Positions 51,993 through 60,409 are shown, numbered from the stretch's first letter. The stretch: DNA of 64,000 nucleotides from CF-162 sp040882565 (GCA_040882565.1 JBBEAZ010000031.1:1-64000), one strand, 5' to 3'. Notes: generated from the letters alone by a model not told the origin. A program made the numbers and translations.

Positions 51993-52022
51993 TGTTACGC
52001 ACGAATGAAGTGGATGTTACGC
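51993..52022. promoter_or_regulatory. Candidate GlnR boxes upstream of amtB
   Basis: Two identical octamers TGTTACGC start at 51993 and 52015. Their GTTAC cores are 22 bases apart, with ATGAA exactly midway (52005-52009). GlnR operators in actinobacteria are written as GTnAC and GnAAC half-sites separated by 6 bases, an 11-base period, so the spacing fits. The same octamer occurs in the glnA leader. Confidence 0.5.
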
Positions 52023-52078
52023 CCGCGGATCGTCCCCAGCCGAGCCCACCAGAGCATGCCTGCTCCCCTAGCCGTAGA

Positions 52079-52894
52079 ATGAAGCGCACAATGTCCGCCT
52101 CCCGCGATACCCGCCGCGAGCAGGCCGCATTAGACCGCTGGCGCCCACGACCCCGCTGGTACCACCCGCTCCTCGGCCGCCTCGTCATCACCACGTCGCA
52201 GGTCGTGATGATGCGCATGAACCACCTGACGATCGAGGGCCGCGAACGCTTCGACACCGCCCAAGACCGAGGCTCGCGCGGGCTCCTCACTTTCAGCAAC
52301 CACGTCTCGCTCTTCGACGACCCGCTGCTCATCAGTTGTCTCTTCAGCGGCCCGTACTCCCGCGTCCGCTGGGTCGGTGCCGACGCCATCAACTTCTTCG
52401 GCAACCGCTTCAAAGCCTGGCTCTTCACCGCCGGCCGTTCCGTGCCGATCATGCGCGGCGCCGGTCTCGATCAGCCCGGTATCGACTTCCTCCGTGACCG
52501 CCTTCGCGCAGGCGACTGGGTGCACCTGCTTCCCGAAGGCGGCCGCACCCGCGACCCCGAAGCGCGCATGGCGCCCTCGTTCAAAGCAGGCATCGGCGTC
52601 CTGATCGCCGAGTCGAAGCCCCTCGCGCTGCCCTTCTACCACTACGGAATGCACAAAGTGCTGCCGGTCGGAGCAGTCCGCCCACGCTCCGGCAACCGGG
52701 TGCGAGTGCTCTTCGGCGAGACGATGGACTGCAACGAAGCGTGGCTCAGCGACCTCGCAGAGCGCCACGAATGCGCTGACGGCGACAAGGCCACTCTCTG
52801 GCGCGCCATCACAGGCGAAATGTACGACGCAGCGTCGGTCCTGGAGCACCAGCTACACCCGGCGTTCATGCCCGCCTCGGTCTCCAACGCGTGA
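52079..52894 (+). CDS. Acyltransferase (PlsC/tafazzin-like)
   Basis: About 271 residues of the LPLAT (glycerolipid acyltransferase) family. The catalytic block FSNHVSLFDDP is the NHxxxxD-type motif in its tafazzin-like form. LLPEGGRTRD is the block III EGTRS-like element, and KAGIGVLIAESKPLALPFY follows. It likely transfers an acyl group to a lysophospholipid at the membrane. ATG 52079 or 52091 is the start; a longer frame upstream overlaps the GlnR boxes and is improbable. The next gene overlaps by 4 bases. Confidence 0.8.
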   Translation: MKRTMSASRDTRREQAALDRWRPRPRWYHPLLGRLVITTSQVVMMRMNHLTIEGRERFDTAQDRGSRGLLTFSNHVSLFDDPLLISCLFSGPYSRVRWVGADAINFFGNRFKAWLFTAGRSVPIMRGAGLDQPGIDFLRDRLRAGDWVHLLPEGGRTRDPEARMAPSFKAGIGVLIAESKPLALPFYHYGMHKVLPVGAVRPRSGNRVRVLFGETMDCNEAWLSDLAERHECADGDKATLWRAITGEMYDAASVLEHQLHPAFMPASVSNA

Positions 52895-53679
52895 GCGTCT
52901 ACGAAGTCGCGGCCGCGGGACTTGGCGCAACCATGGCCTACATGGTCGTGCTCTGGCTCATCAGTCTCCTCCTCCGCAACGCCAGCATCGTCGACATCTT
53001 CTGGGGCCCCGGATTCGTCGCCGTCAGTGGCGTCTACCTGTCACTCTCCGAACACGGCTACTCAGGCCGCCAGCTACTCACCGCCGCGCTTGTCTTCGCC
53101 TGGGGCTTGCGGCTCGGCACGCACATCCTCCTCCGCAACGCCGGCGAAGGCGAAGACTTCCGCTACAAGCTCTGGCGCGAGCAGTCACCCGCCACCTTCT
53201 GGATCCGCAGTCTCTTCCAGGTCTTTGTCATGCAGGGGCTGATCATGTGGGTCGTCTCAGCGCCGCTCCTCGCCGCAATCTACAACGAACAGCCCGATGG
53301 CCTCCGCGCCACAGACGTTCTCGGCGCCGCCATCTGGGGCACCGGCTTCTTCTTCGAGACCGTCGGCGACTGGCAACTCACCCGCTTCAAGTCGGACCCC
53401 GCCAACGCCGGCAAGGTCATGGACCGCGGCCTCTGGCGCTACACGCGCCACCCCAACTACTTCGGCGACACCACCCTCTGATGGGGCTTCTACGTCATCG
53501 CCGCCGGCACCACTGACGGCTGGCTCACCATCTTCAGCCCGCTCCTCATGACGTTCCTCCTCCTCCGCGTCTCCGGCGTCGCCCTCCTCGAGCGCTCCAT
53601 CAAGAAGCGCCGCCCCGACTACGAAGAGTACGTCCGCAAGACCAGCGCCTTCATCCCGATGCCGCCGAAACGAACATGA
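52891..53679 (+). pseudogene. DUF1295/steroid-5-alpha-reductase-like protein with in-frame TGA
   Basis: The frame from GTG 52891 encodes a membrane protein of the DUF1295 family. It has several hydrophobic helices, NASIVDIFWGPGF near the start, then FRYKLWREQSPATFW and RYTRHPNYFGD. At 53479-53481 a TGA interrupts the frame where the family has Trp (FGDxxxWWGFY). The frame continues without other stops to 53679 with LLERSIKKRRPDYEEYVRKT, the normal C-terminus. One TGG-to-TGA change explains this. The truncated product (196 residues) lacks the last helices and is probably inactive unless read through. TGA is the normal stop of many genes here. Confidence 0.7.
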
Positions 53680-53701
53680 ACCTAAGCGCGTCTGAGGCAG
53701 T

Positions 53702-54283
53702 ATGACCCGCGTATTCCCGATTGATCCTGCCAGTCCTCAAGTTCGGCTGGTGCCGGCTATCATCGTTCGGGTGTCCGTTTCAGGCGTGATCGTCGTTATC
53801 GGTTGCTACGTGACGGGCATCATCGATCTCACAACATCGCTTATTGTTCTCGCCGTCGGCGCGTTTCAAGGTACTGTCATTCCTTGGATATGGGCACGGC
53901 AACTTCGCGGCACCATCGAGATCACGGACGACGGAATCCAAGTCAAGACGCACCAGGGCACCACGCGCTTCCCGTGGGCACATATTCGAAGCGTTCGCGT
54001 GGGGAAAGCCGGGGAGGCCGGGGGCCGAGGAATGAAGCAAATGATGTTCTTGCTTGGGCAAAACGCTGACTACCCGTGCGTGGCGGTTGAGCTCGATCGA
54101 TGGATACACGTACGGCGGAACCCTTTTCTGCTGAACCGCTGGGGAACAGCCGAGAAAGGGGTACCCCTGTTTGTGTCCAAGGCCGTCCTGTTCCCCCTCG
54201 ACCCACATCGCTTCCTGTCAGAGACAGAGGACGCGATGGCGGAAGCCTCGGATAGGCTCCGCAATCACGATTCGGCGGCGTAG
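53702..54283 (+). CDS. Membrane protein with PH-like domain
   Basis: A 193-residue protein of unknown function. Two hydrophobic helices (about residues 17-38 and 42-62) are followed by a beta-rich part resembling bacterial PH domains: GTIEITDDGIQVKTHQGTTRFPWAHIRSVRV. Such proteins are small membrane anchors of unknown partners. Codon use is somewhat less GC-biased than in the nuo genes. It stands alone, 22 bases after the DUF1295 remnant. Confidence 0.6.
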   Translation: MTRVFPIDPASPQVRLVPAIIVRVSVSGVIVVIGCYVTGIIDLTTSLIVLAVGAFQGTVIPWIWARQLRGTIEITDDGIQVKTHQGTTRFPWAHIRSVRVGKAGEAGGRGMKQMMFLLGQNADYPCVAVELDRWIHVRRNPFLLNRWGTAEKGVPLFVSKAVLFPLDPHRFLSETEDAMAEASDRLRNHDSAA

Positions 54284-54378
54284 GCAATGCCGCCTGCCTA
54301 CCAACCGGCGCACCGATTCGCAAACGCAAGCACCACCGATGCATCGCTTGCTTCTCCCGATCGGCTGTTTTACGAAAT

Positions 54379-55041
54379 CTAGGGCACCGAGCGGAACCGA
54401 TACCCCACGTTCCGCACCGTCTCGATGAACGTCAGGTGCCGGTCCTCAATCTTCGAGCGCAGGCGCCGGATGTGGACGTCCACCGTCCTCGCGCCGCCGT
54501 AAAAGTCGTAGCCCCAGACGTTATTCAGCAGCGCCTCGCGGCTGAACACACGGTCCCGATTCACAGCGAGGAACCTCAACAGTTCGTACTCCTTAAACGT
54601 CAGCTCCACCGGATGCCCGGCGATGTGCACCGTGTAGTTAGCCATGTCCATCACCAGGTCGCCGCACTTCAGCACGTTCGTCGAATCGTGCCGGTGCAGC
54701 CGCCAGAGCACACGCCGCACGCGCGTCACCAGCTCATCCGCGGTCACGCCGTCGAGCACAAACTCATCCGCGTCGCGAACCGTGTCGAACGCCGCAACAT
54801 GATCGGCCGCCGCAATCACAACGACACCCGGAGCGTCCTCTGCCTGCATCGCCGACAGCATCTCATGCGCCCGCGTGTCCTCGGCAACCGATGGCAAATG
54901 CATGACCACCACGTCCACGTTCTCCGGCAACGCACCGTCCTCACCGGGCACCCGCGCGGTCACGAACAGCGCCTGCTGCTCAAGAGCAGACGCATAGCCC
55001 GCCAGGGCCATCTCGCTGCCGAATAGAAGAACGTTAGGCAT
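54379..55041 (-). CDS. glnR: GlnR-like orphan OmpR-family regulator
   Basis: A 220-residue response regulator. The C-terminal winged helix is very close in wording to actinobacterial GlnR: LTFKEYELLRFL, RVFSREALLNNVWGYDFYGG, RTVDVHIRRLRSKI and TVRNVGYRF. The receiver domain is degenerate: the phospho-acceptor Asp is replaced by His (VVVMHLPS, H48) and the N-terminal acidic pair is missing, as expected for a regulator that works without phosphorylation. No histidine kinase is adjacent. ATG 55041 is preferred; a TTG five codons earlier is possible. Its place near amtB-glnK-glnA suggests control of nitrogen genes. Confidence 0.75.
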   Translation of the reverse strand: MPNVLLFGSEMALAGYASALEQQALFVTARVPGEDGALPENVDVVVMHLPSVAEDTRAHEMLSAMQAEDAPGVVVIAAADHVAAFDTVRDADEFVLDGVTADELVTRVRRVLWRLHRHDSTNVLKCGDLVMDMANYTVHIAGHPVELTFKEYELLRFLAVNRDRVFSREALLNNVWGYDFYGGARTVDVHIRRLRSKIEDRHLTFIETVRNVGYRFRSVP

Positions 55042-55056
55042 CAGAATGTTTTTCAA

Positions 55057-55570
55057 TGTTAGGGTCGCGAATTAGTTACAGCAAGTTTAGATTCGTCCGA
55101 TGCGAGAATACGGCCAAGCGACAACCGTCTCCGTTTCCTGAGTCCCCGCCCGCAGCGGGGGCGAAAGATCTCGCTCGCGGGCAACTACACCGGATCCGAA
55201 CCACATCCAGCGCGATGTCCCGCTGCCATACCCAAGTGCGCCTGCCGCTCCACTCAGCAACACGACCCTGCGTTGTTGCAACCACGCACGCTCTGACCAC
55301 CGACGCGATGTGCAGCGGTGCCGCCGCCAGCGTTGTGTCTGGACTGACAGATGGTTGACGACGTTCCGCCGGAATATCTGCTACGTGTGAGCTGAGTATT
55401 GGGGCGGCGTTGCGTGGCGTGGAGGGCTGGCCTACTTGGGCGGCGACATCGGTCATTGGGTTGTCCCGCCCGTGGCTGCGTGCCGCTGTCGTGGAGTAAG
55501 GTGCCGCTACGTGCGGCGTTCGTGACGTTAGCGCATCACTCGCCTTCGCTACGCCGAGGCCCTACGTTCC
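55057..55570. other. Intergenic region without convincing genes
   Basis: About 510 bases between the divergent GlnR-like gene and the CAP-dockerin gene end. Open frames exist on both strands but have no family features, ribosome sites or consistent codon use. No RNA gene or clear terminator was recognised. Confidence 0.5.
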
Positions 55571-56935
55571 TCAGGGAACGGTGGGCGTCCAGGTGAAGGA
55601 CGCTGGGCCGGAGCAGGTGACGAGCTGGCCTTCGACCGTGCAGACGTAGGTGGGCGAGGTGTCGGCTGTGCAGGTGATGGCGGTTTCGCCGCGGTGGCAC
55701 AAGTAATCCTCGTCCGTCGATAGCGACGAGGCGCAGGGGACGTCGATCTGGGGATCACTCCAGACGTAGCACGAGTAGTGGGCGACCGTGTCGTTTGTAC
55801 ACTCGACGGCGTTTGAGGCTGAAGGGAAGTTGCAGGAGTAAGCCGCGCCGTTGACCGGGGCGCACTCGTAGTCGCCATCGAGCTGCCAGGGGTAGGTCAT
55901 GTCGTAGGCGATCGGGGCGAGCCAGCAGTGGTCCATCGCGGCGTCGGGGTTGGTTGTGGGTGACGGCGAGGCGGAGGACGTTTCGTCCGGGGTAACCGTT
56001 GGAGTTGGGGTGGCGCTCTCGGAAGGACCGGGCGTTGGGGTGATCTCGGCGCCGATCGGCGGGCACTCGGCCGGGAGGTCCATCGGGACGCCGCCGAGGT
56101 AGAGGAAGACGGCGAGCGCGTCGCCAGCGTTGATGCCGCCGAGGCAGTCCAGGCCCTCGAACGTGAGGCACTGAGCGTCAGCGAGGGCGCCGCCGATTGC
56201 CTTCAATACTTCGAGGCCGTCGAAGAGGTCGATGGTGCCGTTGCAGTTGACGTCGCCGCGGAGCGCGTTCGCGGGTTCGGACGGCTCCGGCGTCAGTGTT
56301 GCAGTTGGTTCCTCGGTTGCGGTCGGGGTTGGTGTTTCGGTCGCGCCGGGGGTCGTGTTCGTGGGGGTTGGCGTCTGGCCCCCGGGAGACCCGGTCGGCG
56401 TAAGGCTTGGTGGCGGCACGGTTGGCGTTGGTGATGGAGTGTTGGTGGGCGTTGGTGCCGGTGTGGAGCCGCCACCGGCGGTGTCGAGGATGATGATCCA
56501 GATGTGGCCGAGGTTGCAGCCCACGCGGTAGGCGCGGCCGACGCCTACGGAATGGTATTTCGAGTCGCCGATCCAGGTGAGGACCGGATCGGGGTCGTTC
56601 AGATACGCCTGCCACAGCATGGCTGCAGTCGGATAAGCGTATGCGCCCCATTTCTTGCCGGTGCCTGATGGGAGCTGGAACGAGCAGCTATCGACACTCT
56701 CCTGGGCCGCCGCCTGGGCGCTGGCGTTCAGGGTGGAGCTGGTCGAAAGGGCACCGACGCCTTGCTGGGCGCGGTAGCCGTTGAAGTAGCTGATAAGCTG
56801 TGCAGTCTCCCCGTCGGCGGCGTCTGCGGGCCGGTCCGGCGCGGCAATGACGACGATCACGAGCGCCGTTAGGGCGCCTGCTATCATCGCGGCTGCGAGG
56901 GTTGGCCGGGGTGCGTTTTGGCGGTTGGGGTGCAC
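55571..56935 (-). CDS. CAP-domain protein with dockerin and Cys-rich C-terminus
   Basis: A 454-residue secreted protein. A signal peptide covers about residues 12-40. Residues 42-152 are a CAP/SCP-like domain (LISYFNGYRAQQGVGALSTS, an AAQESVD helix, KYHSVGVG and GHIWIIILD). A long PT-rich linker leads to a dockerin (about 226-290) with loops GDVNCNGTIDLFD and LDCLGGINAGD, again with Cys at position 4. A second PT linker is followed by a Cys-rich C-terminal region (about 335-454) that is not recognised. It is the seventh dockerin-like protein in the window. Confidence 0.75.
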   Translation of the reverse strand: MHPNRQNAPRPTLAAAMIAGALTALVIVVIAAPDRPADAADGETAQLISYFNGYRAQQGVGALSTSSTLNASAQAAAQESVDSCSFQLPSGTGKKWGAYAYPTAAMLWQAYLNDPDPVLTWIGDSKYHSVGVGRAYRVGCNLGHIWIIILDTAGGGSTPAPTPTNTPSPTPTVPPPSLTPTGSPGGQTPTPTNTTPGATETPTPTATEEPTATLTPEPSEPANALRGDVNCNGTIDLFDGLEVLKAIGGALADAQCLTFEGLDCLGGINAGDALAVFLYLGGVPMDLPAECPPIGAEITPTPGPSESATPTPTVTPDETSSASPSPTTNPDAAMDHCWLAPIAYDMTYPWQLDGDYECAPVNGAAYSCNFPSASNAVECTNDTVAHYSCYVWSDPQIDVPCASSLSTDEDYLCHRGETAITCTADTSPTYVCTVEGQLVTCSGPASFTWTPTVP

Positions 56936-57203
56936 GGTGGAAGTTTGGGCCTTTGCTGAGGGTCAGGTCAACCGAGCGGTTGCGGGCTGCGGGTTAAATC
57001 TCGGGTGTACATGAGTACTGATGCTGAAGGACCCACGACCGATACGACCCGGCGGTTCACATTCAGTATGCGCCTTCGGAGGGCTTGCAGGGTTATCAAC
57101 CTCTGCATGCCGTTCGGCTCTTGCCTATGGCGCAGCTCGTCAGCTATAGATGTGGTTGAGGGTTGTAACAAGGCGGGCCTTCGACTGCGAGGGAGGTAGC
57201 GAG

Positions 57204-57431
57204 ATGGCACAAGATCAGCTGACCAACCGGGTGCGCGACGTGGAGAAGCAACTCGCAGGTGAGTTCGGAGCAGCCGTGTCGCGAGAGGTCATCGCGCACA
57301 CGATGAAGGAGTGCCTCGACTCTTACCGGGGCGCGCGCGTGGCTGATTTCGTGCCGCTGTTCGTCTACCGTCAGGCGCGGCAACGCCTCGCTGCGCTGGC
57401 TATCGACACGGACCGGGCGATAGCGGTCTAG
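57204..57431 (+). CDS. Three-helix bundle dimerization-domain protein
   Basis: A 75-residue small protein from ATG 57204, with GGGAGG at 57191-57196. The sequence VRDVEKQLAGEFGAAVSREVIAHTMKECLDSYRGARVADFVPLFVYRQARQRL matches, by pattern, the short 'three-helix bundle dimerization domain' family. Its function is unknown; related proteins are often near regulators. It is the last gene before the tRNA fragment. The 268 bases before it contain nothing else recognised. Confidence 0.6.
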   Translation: MAQDQLTNRVRDVEKQLAGEFGAAVSREVIAHTMKECLDSYRGARVADFVPLFVYRQARQRLAALAIDTDRAIAV

Positions 57432-57510
57432 GGCGCCCTTCAGCCTTGCGCGCCTCGATTGCGGCGACGTGGCTCCCCCCGGGGACGTGTTGGTTCGAAG
57501 GCAAAAAACC

Positions 57511-57560
57511 TGGAGCCAACGGGCGGATTCGAACCGCCGACCTGCTGTTTACGAAACAGC
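57511..57560 (-). other. 3'-half tRNA-Thr(CGU) fragment, putative attachment site
   Basis: On the minus strand the 50 bases form an anticodon arm (stem GCTGT/ACAGC, loop TTCGTAA, anticodon CGU for Thr), a 5-base variable loop, a T arm (GGCGG TTCGAAT CCGCC) and the 3' acceptor strand CGTTGGC plus T and CCA. The matching 5' acceptor strand GCCAACG and D arm are absent upstream. Tyrosine recombinases commonly use exactly this part of a tRNA gene, leaving such a fragment at the far end of the inserted element. Confidence 0.75.
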
Positions 57561-57567
57561 ACCATAC

Positions 57568-57672
57568 CGTTCACAGACGTTCGTGAACGTCCCTACCGTA
57601 TTTGAGCTGTCCACGGGCGTCCATCATAGACTATCGGTGACCGCCGGTTAGTCAGTCAAATTGTCAGTCAAA
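57568..57672. repeat. Inverted and direct repeats next to the tRNA fragment
   Basis: CGTTCAC (57568-57574) and GTGAACG (57583-57589) form an inverted pair. GTCAGTCAAA occurs twice, at 57651-57660 and 57663-57672. Such short repeats resemble core-flanking and arm-type recombinase sites. Confidence 0.45.
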
Positions 57673-57710
57673 TGTCTGCCAAAGTTAGGCAGCCGAAGTT
57701 TGCAGTGTTA

Positions 57711-57723
57711 TGTTACAGTAACA
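57711..57723. promoter_or_regulatory. Perfect 13-bp palindrome (TGTTACAGTAACA)
   Basis: A perfect palindrome centred on A, 95 bases upstream of the antitoxin-like gene; a likely operator for that DNA-binding protein. Its half-site TGTTAC resembles the GTTAC boxes near amtB, which may be chance. Confidence 0.4.
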
Positions 57724-57817
57724 GGGAAGCGCCAAGAAGGGCTATGCTTATGTTCGAACTACCTGGGGCTCCGGCTTTGACTGACAAGAAGTGGCGGAGC
57801 CTCCAACCATCCGACCG

Positions 57818-58189
57818 ATGAGCGACCCTCTCTTAACTGCCCTTACCACGACGCCGAGCGAGGCACTCGACGTGCTAGAGAAGTCTCTAGGCATCAGCGA
57901 AGAGGAGTTGGCGCAGGCGTTGAATAGCAACCGGCGAACACTCCAGCGTTGGCGGGCTGGCACTGCTTATCCGCAGCGACTAGCGCGTCAGCGGCTGACC
58001 GAATTGCTAAGTTTGCAGGAGCGAGTTCGAGGGATTCTCCGGACCCGCGCAGCTGTTCGCCGGTGGTTCCACGAGGAGAGCGGCTACCTCGGGGGAATCA
58101 CACCGGCTGAGGCGACTCGCGTTGGCCGGCTCGATAGTGTTGACGCGGCCTTGGAAACCCTCGACTCCGGCGCGCCTCCGCAGACCTAA
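57818..58189 (+). CDS. MbcA/ParS/Xre-family antitoxin-like protein
   Basis: A 123-residue protein from ATG 57818 (a GTG at 57791 is possible). The N-terminal HTH (LGISEEELAQALNSNRRTLQRWRAG) and the C-terminal block (VRGILRTRAAVRRWFHEESGYLGGITPAEATRVGRLDSVDAAL) match the Xre/MbcA/ParS toxin-binding family, whose partners are RES or similar toxins. No RES toxin gene follows: the next 200 bases lead to the CoA-transferase promoter. It may be an orphan antitoxin of the inserted element. Confidence 0.65.
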   Translation: MSDPLLTALTTTPSEALDVLEKSLGISEEELAQALNSNRRTLQRWRAGTAYPQRLARQRLTELLSLQERVRGILRTRAAVRRWFHEESGYLGGITPAEATRVGRLDSVDAALETLDSGAPPQT

Positions 58190-58359
58190 TCGCGGACCAA
58201 GGCTGCGGGCTCTTGATTCATTCATCAGCAGCGGGTAAGCCTAAGGCGGCGTGGATCCGCACTTAGGTTGGAGACTGTGAACTGTGAGCGCTTCGCAGAC
58301 GACGAACTAGGCGCTGAGCACGGGGTGGACAGCCACCTGAAATTGAAGGCAAGCATTGT

Positions 58360-58388
58360 TTGACACCGACCGGTCGGTAGGGTATACG
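58360..58388 (+). promoter_or_regulatory. Promoter with embedded palindromic operator (site 1)
   Basis: TTGACA at 58360-58365 and TATACG at 58383-58388, spacer 17. The perfect palindrome ACCGACCGGTCGGT (58365-58378) lies in the spacer, ideal for repression by the TetR protein encoded downstream. Related copies occur at 60446-60459 and 63041-63054. Confidence 0.7.
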
Positions 58389-58425
58389 CTGCACCCAGCC
58401 GAACGAGCTATTGTCGGAGGACGTA

Positions 58426-59646
58426 ATGGGACTTCTGAGCGATGTGCGAGTGATCGACTGCGGGCTGATGGGACAGGGTCCGCTCGTGGCTACGGCGTTA
58501 GCGGATCTGGGCGCCGAAGTGATTCGCGTCGAGCCCTCAAATAGCACGGACCCCCTGAGAGGCAACGAGAAGTTGTGGGGTGTGCCACTTCGTCTTCGCA
58601 CGGAGGCAGGAGAGCTGCACCTTGGCTTCGAACCATACAACAGAGGAAAACGTGGGATCACTCTCAATCTGAAATCGGAGAAAGGTAAGAACATCCTCTA
58701 TCAGCTGACGCGGCAGTCGGACGTATTCATGCAGAACTGGTCGAGCCGAGTGGCTCATGAGCTGCGGTTCGACTATGAAAGTATCAGAGAGCAGCGCCCC
58801 GACATCGTCTACCTGGACATCGCTGCTTTCGGCAGCGAGGGGCCACTCAAGGACGCACCCGGTATTGATGCAGTTGGTGTTGCGTTCTCAGGTTTGATGT
58901 ACTTGGCGTCACCAGAGGGAAGTGATCCGGCATACCCGGTTGGAGGTCTGGGTGATGCAGCCGCCGCGCTCACGGGCGTTGCGGCTGTCCTTGGTGGACT
59001 CTTCCATCGGGAGCGGACCGGCGAGGGTTCCAATCTTGAGACCTCGCAGGCCGGTTCCCTGATATGGCTCGAAAGCCTGGCGGTCATGGCTGCTGCCACC
59101 ATTGGCGAGGACATGCGCGCACGGCCGCGTGATCGAGAGCAAAACCCTTTCTTCAACTTCTACGGCTGTCGTGATGGACGTTGGATCATCCTTGGAGAGT
59201 GGCAACCGGAGCGCAAGATAGCCGACCTGTACGACGCAATTGGACGGCCTGAGTTGATCGATGACAGTCACTTCAACTCGTTCAGTGCGATCCTGGCAAA
59301 TAACGTGGCGCTCATCGAGATTCTTGACGCGGCTTTTGCGACCCGAGACGCGTCGGAGTGGCTCCTGACGCTCGCAGAGAGGGGCATCTTTGTGAGTCAA
59401 GTAAACACTCTGACAGAGGCCGTCAGTAGCGAGCAGTCGTTGGCTAATGGCTACATACAGCAGTACGAACATCCCAAATATGGAACGGTCAGAGCCGCCG
59501 CGTTTCCCCTCAAACACAATGGCACAGCGTCACCAATAGCCGGCGCTGCGCCGGAATGGGGCGAGCACACTGTTGAGGTGCTAACGGAGTTGTGCGGTCT
59601 CGATGTTGGCGAGATCGCAGCGCTCTATGAGGAAGGAGTATTGTAG
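58426..59646 (+). CDS. CaiB/BaiF family III CoA-transferase
   Basis: A 406-residue family III CoA-transferase. LSDVRVIDCGLMGQGPLVATALADLGAEVIRVEPS is the N-terminal Rossmann strand; VGGLGDAAAALTGVAA contains the likely catalytic Asp. GEHTVEVLTELCGLD closes the fold. ATG 58426 is chosen because GGAGGA ends five bases before it; a TTG five codons upstream is less likely. Its third codon positions are less GC-rich than in the two copies at 14.7 and 16.4 kb, which suggests a different history. Confidence 0.85.
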   Translation: MGLLSDVRVIDCGLMGQGPLVATALADLGAEVIRVEPSNSTDPLRGNEKLWGVPLRLRTEAGELHLGFEPYNRGKRGITLNLKSEKGKNILYQLTRQSDVFMQNWSSRVAHELRFDYESIREQRPDIVYLDIAAFGSEGPLKDAPGIDAVGVAFSGLMYLASPEGSDPAYPVGGLGDAAAALTGVAAVLGGLFHRERTGEGSNLETSQAGSLIWLESLAVMAAATIGEDMRARPRDREQNPFFNFYGCRDGRWIILGEWQPERKIADLYDAIGRPELIDDSHFNSFSAILANNVALIEILDAAFATRDASEWLLTLAERGIFVSQVNTLTEAVSSEQSLANGYIQQYEHPKYGTVRAAAFPLKHNGTASPIAGAAPEWGEHTVEVLTELCGLDVGEIAALYEEGVL

Positions 59647-59772
59647 TCTGTCGAGCGTAGCTTAGCCTCGGCGCGCTCAACCTCGATTGAATCAGGTTAG
59701 ACTACATCGACGTAGCCAGATTCGGCAGCCAATCATGGAAACTCAACCGGTAGTGAGGAACCTTACCTAAAT

Positions 59773-60363
59773 ATGGCCCGTCCACGGGGAACAACGGTCC
59801 AAAAAGAGCAGGTGCTAAAGGCAGCCGCACGCTTCTTCCGAGCGTACGGCTACCACGGCACATCCATGAACGAGCTGGCTGATGCCGTTGGTCTGAAGAA
59901 GGCGTCCCTCTACCATCACGTGACAAGCAAGGAACAGCTGATCTACGAGATCCTGATGACGGGTATGCACTCGATCATCAGCCAGTTGCGTGAAATACTT
60001 GATGACCCGTCACTCTCGCCGACTGACAAACTGCGCTGCGCTATCCGCGCTCAGATAGTTGCCGTAACTGGTGACGAAGCCTACGTCCAGACGACCGTTA
60101 TGACCGACGGAAGAGTGCTCTCCCCAGAGTTGCAGACTGAATATATCGCGGCCCGCGATACTTTCGAAGGCCAGGTTAAATCGATCATTCGTGCGGGGAT
60201 CGAAACAGGCGAGTTCAAGGACTGCGACGTTAGCCTGATGGCTAAAGCGGTGCTTGGCATATGTGGCTGGATGGTGATCTGGTATCACGCGGACGGACCC
60301 AAATCGCCGATCGAAATCGCGGACAGATTTACAGAATTCCTCCTGTCCGGCCTCGCCACCTAA
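59773..60363 (+). CDS. TetR/AcrR family regulator (KstR2-like)
   Basis: A 196-residue TetR-type regulator. The HTH domain (residues about 10-57) reads VLKAAARFFRAYGYHGTSMNELADAVGLKKASLYHHVTSKEQLIYEI. The C-terminal ligand domain resembles the KstR2-type branch, whose ligands are acyl-CoA compounds. No good ribosome site is seen, and its own leader (59647-59772) lacks a complete operator. Shared palindromes before three neighbouring genes make it the likely regulator of this cluster. Confidence 0.82.
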   Translation: MARPRGTTVQKEQVLKAAARFFRAYGYHGTSMNELADAVGLKKASLYHHVTSKEQLIYEILMTGMHSIISQLREILDDPSLSPTDKLRCAIRAQIVAVTGDEAYVQTTVMTDGRVLSPELQTEYIAARDTFEGQVKSIIRAGIETGEFKDCDVSLMAKAVLGICGWMVIWYHADGPKSPIEIADRFTEFLLSGLAT

Positions 60364-60409
60364 TCTCATTTGCCGTCGCGACAACTGAGGCTAGGCGTTC
60401 CCTGCGCAC

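Noticed and set aside
53479..53481. TGA recoded as Trp
   Set aside because: TGA is the normal stop of many intact genes here, so a code change is not plausible; a point mutation is simpler.
55057..55570. Small proteins on either strand in the gap
   Set aside because: Frames of 80-126 codons have no ribosome site, no family resemblance and Arg/Pro-rich shadow-like composition.
57511..57600. Complete tRNA-Thr gene or tmRNA 3' end
   Set aside because: The 5' acceptor strand and D arm are missing, and the anticodon arm next to the T arm excludes tmRNA.
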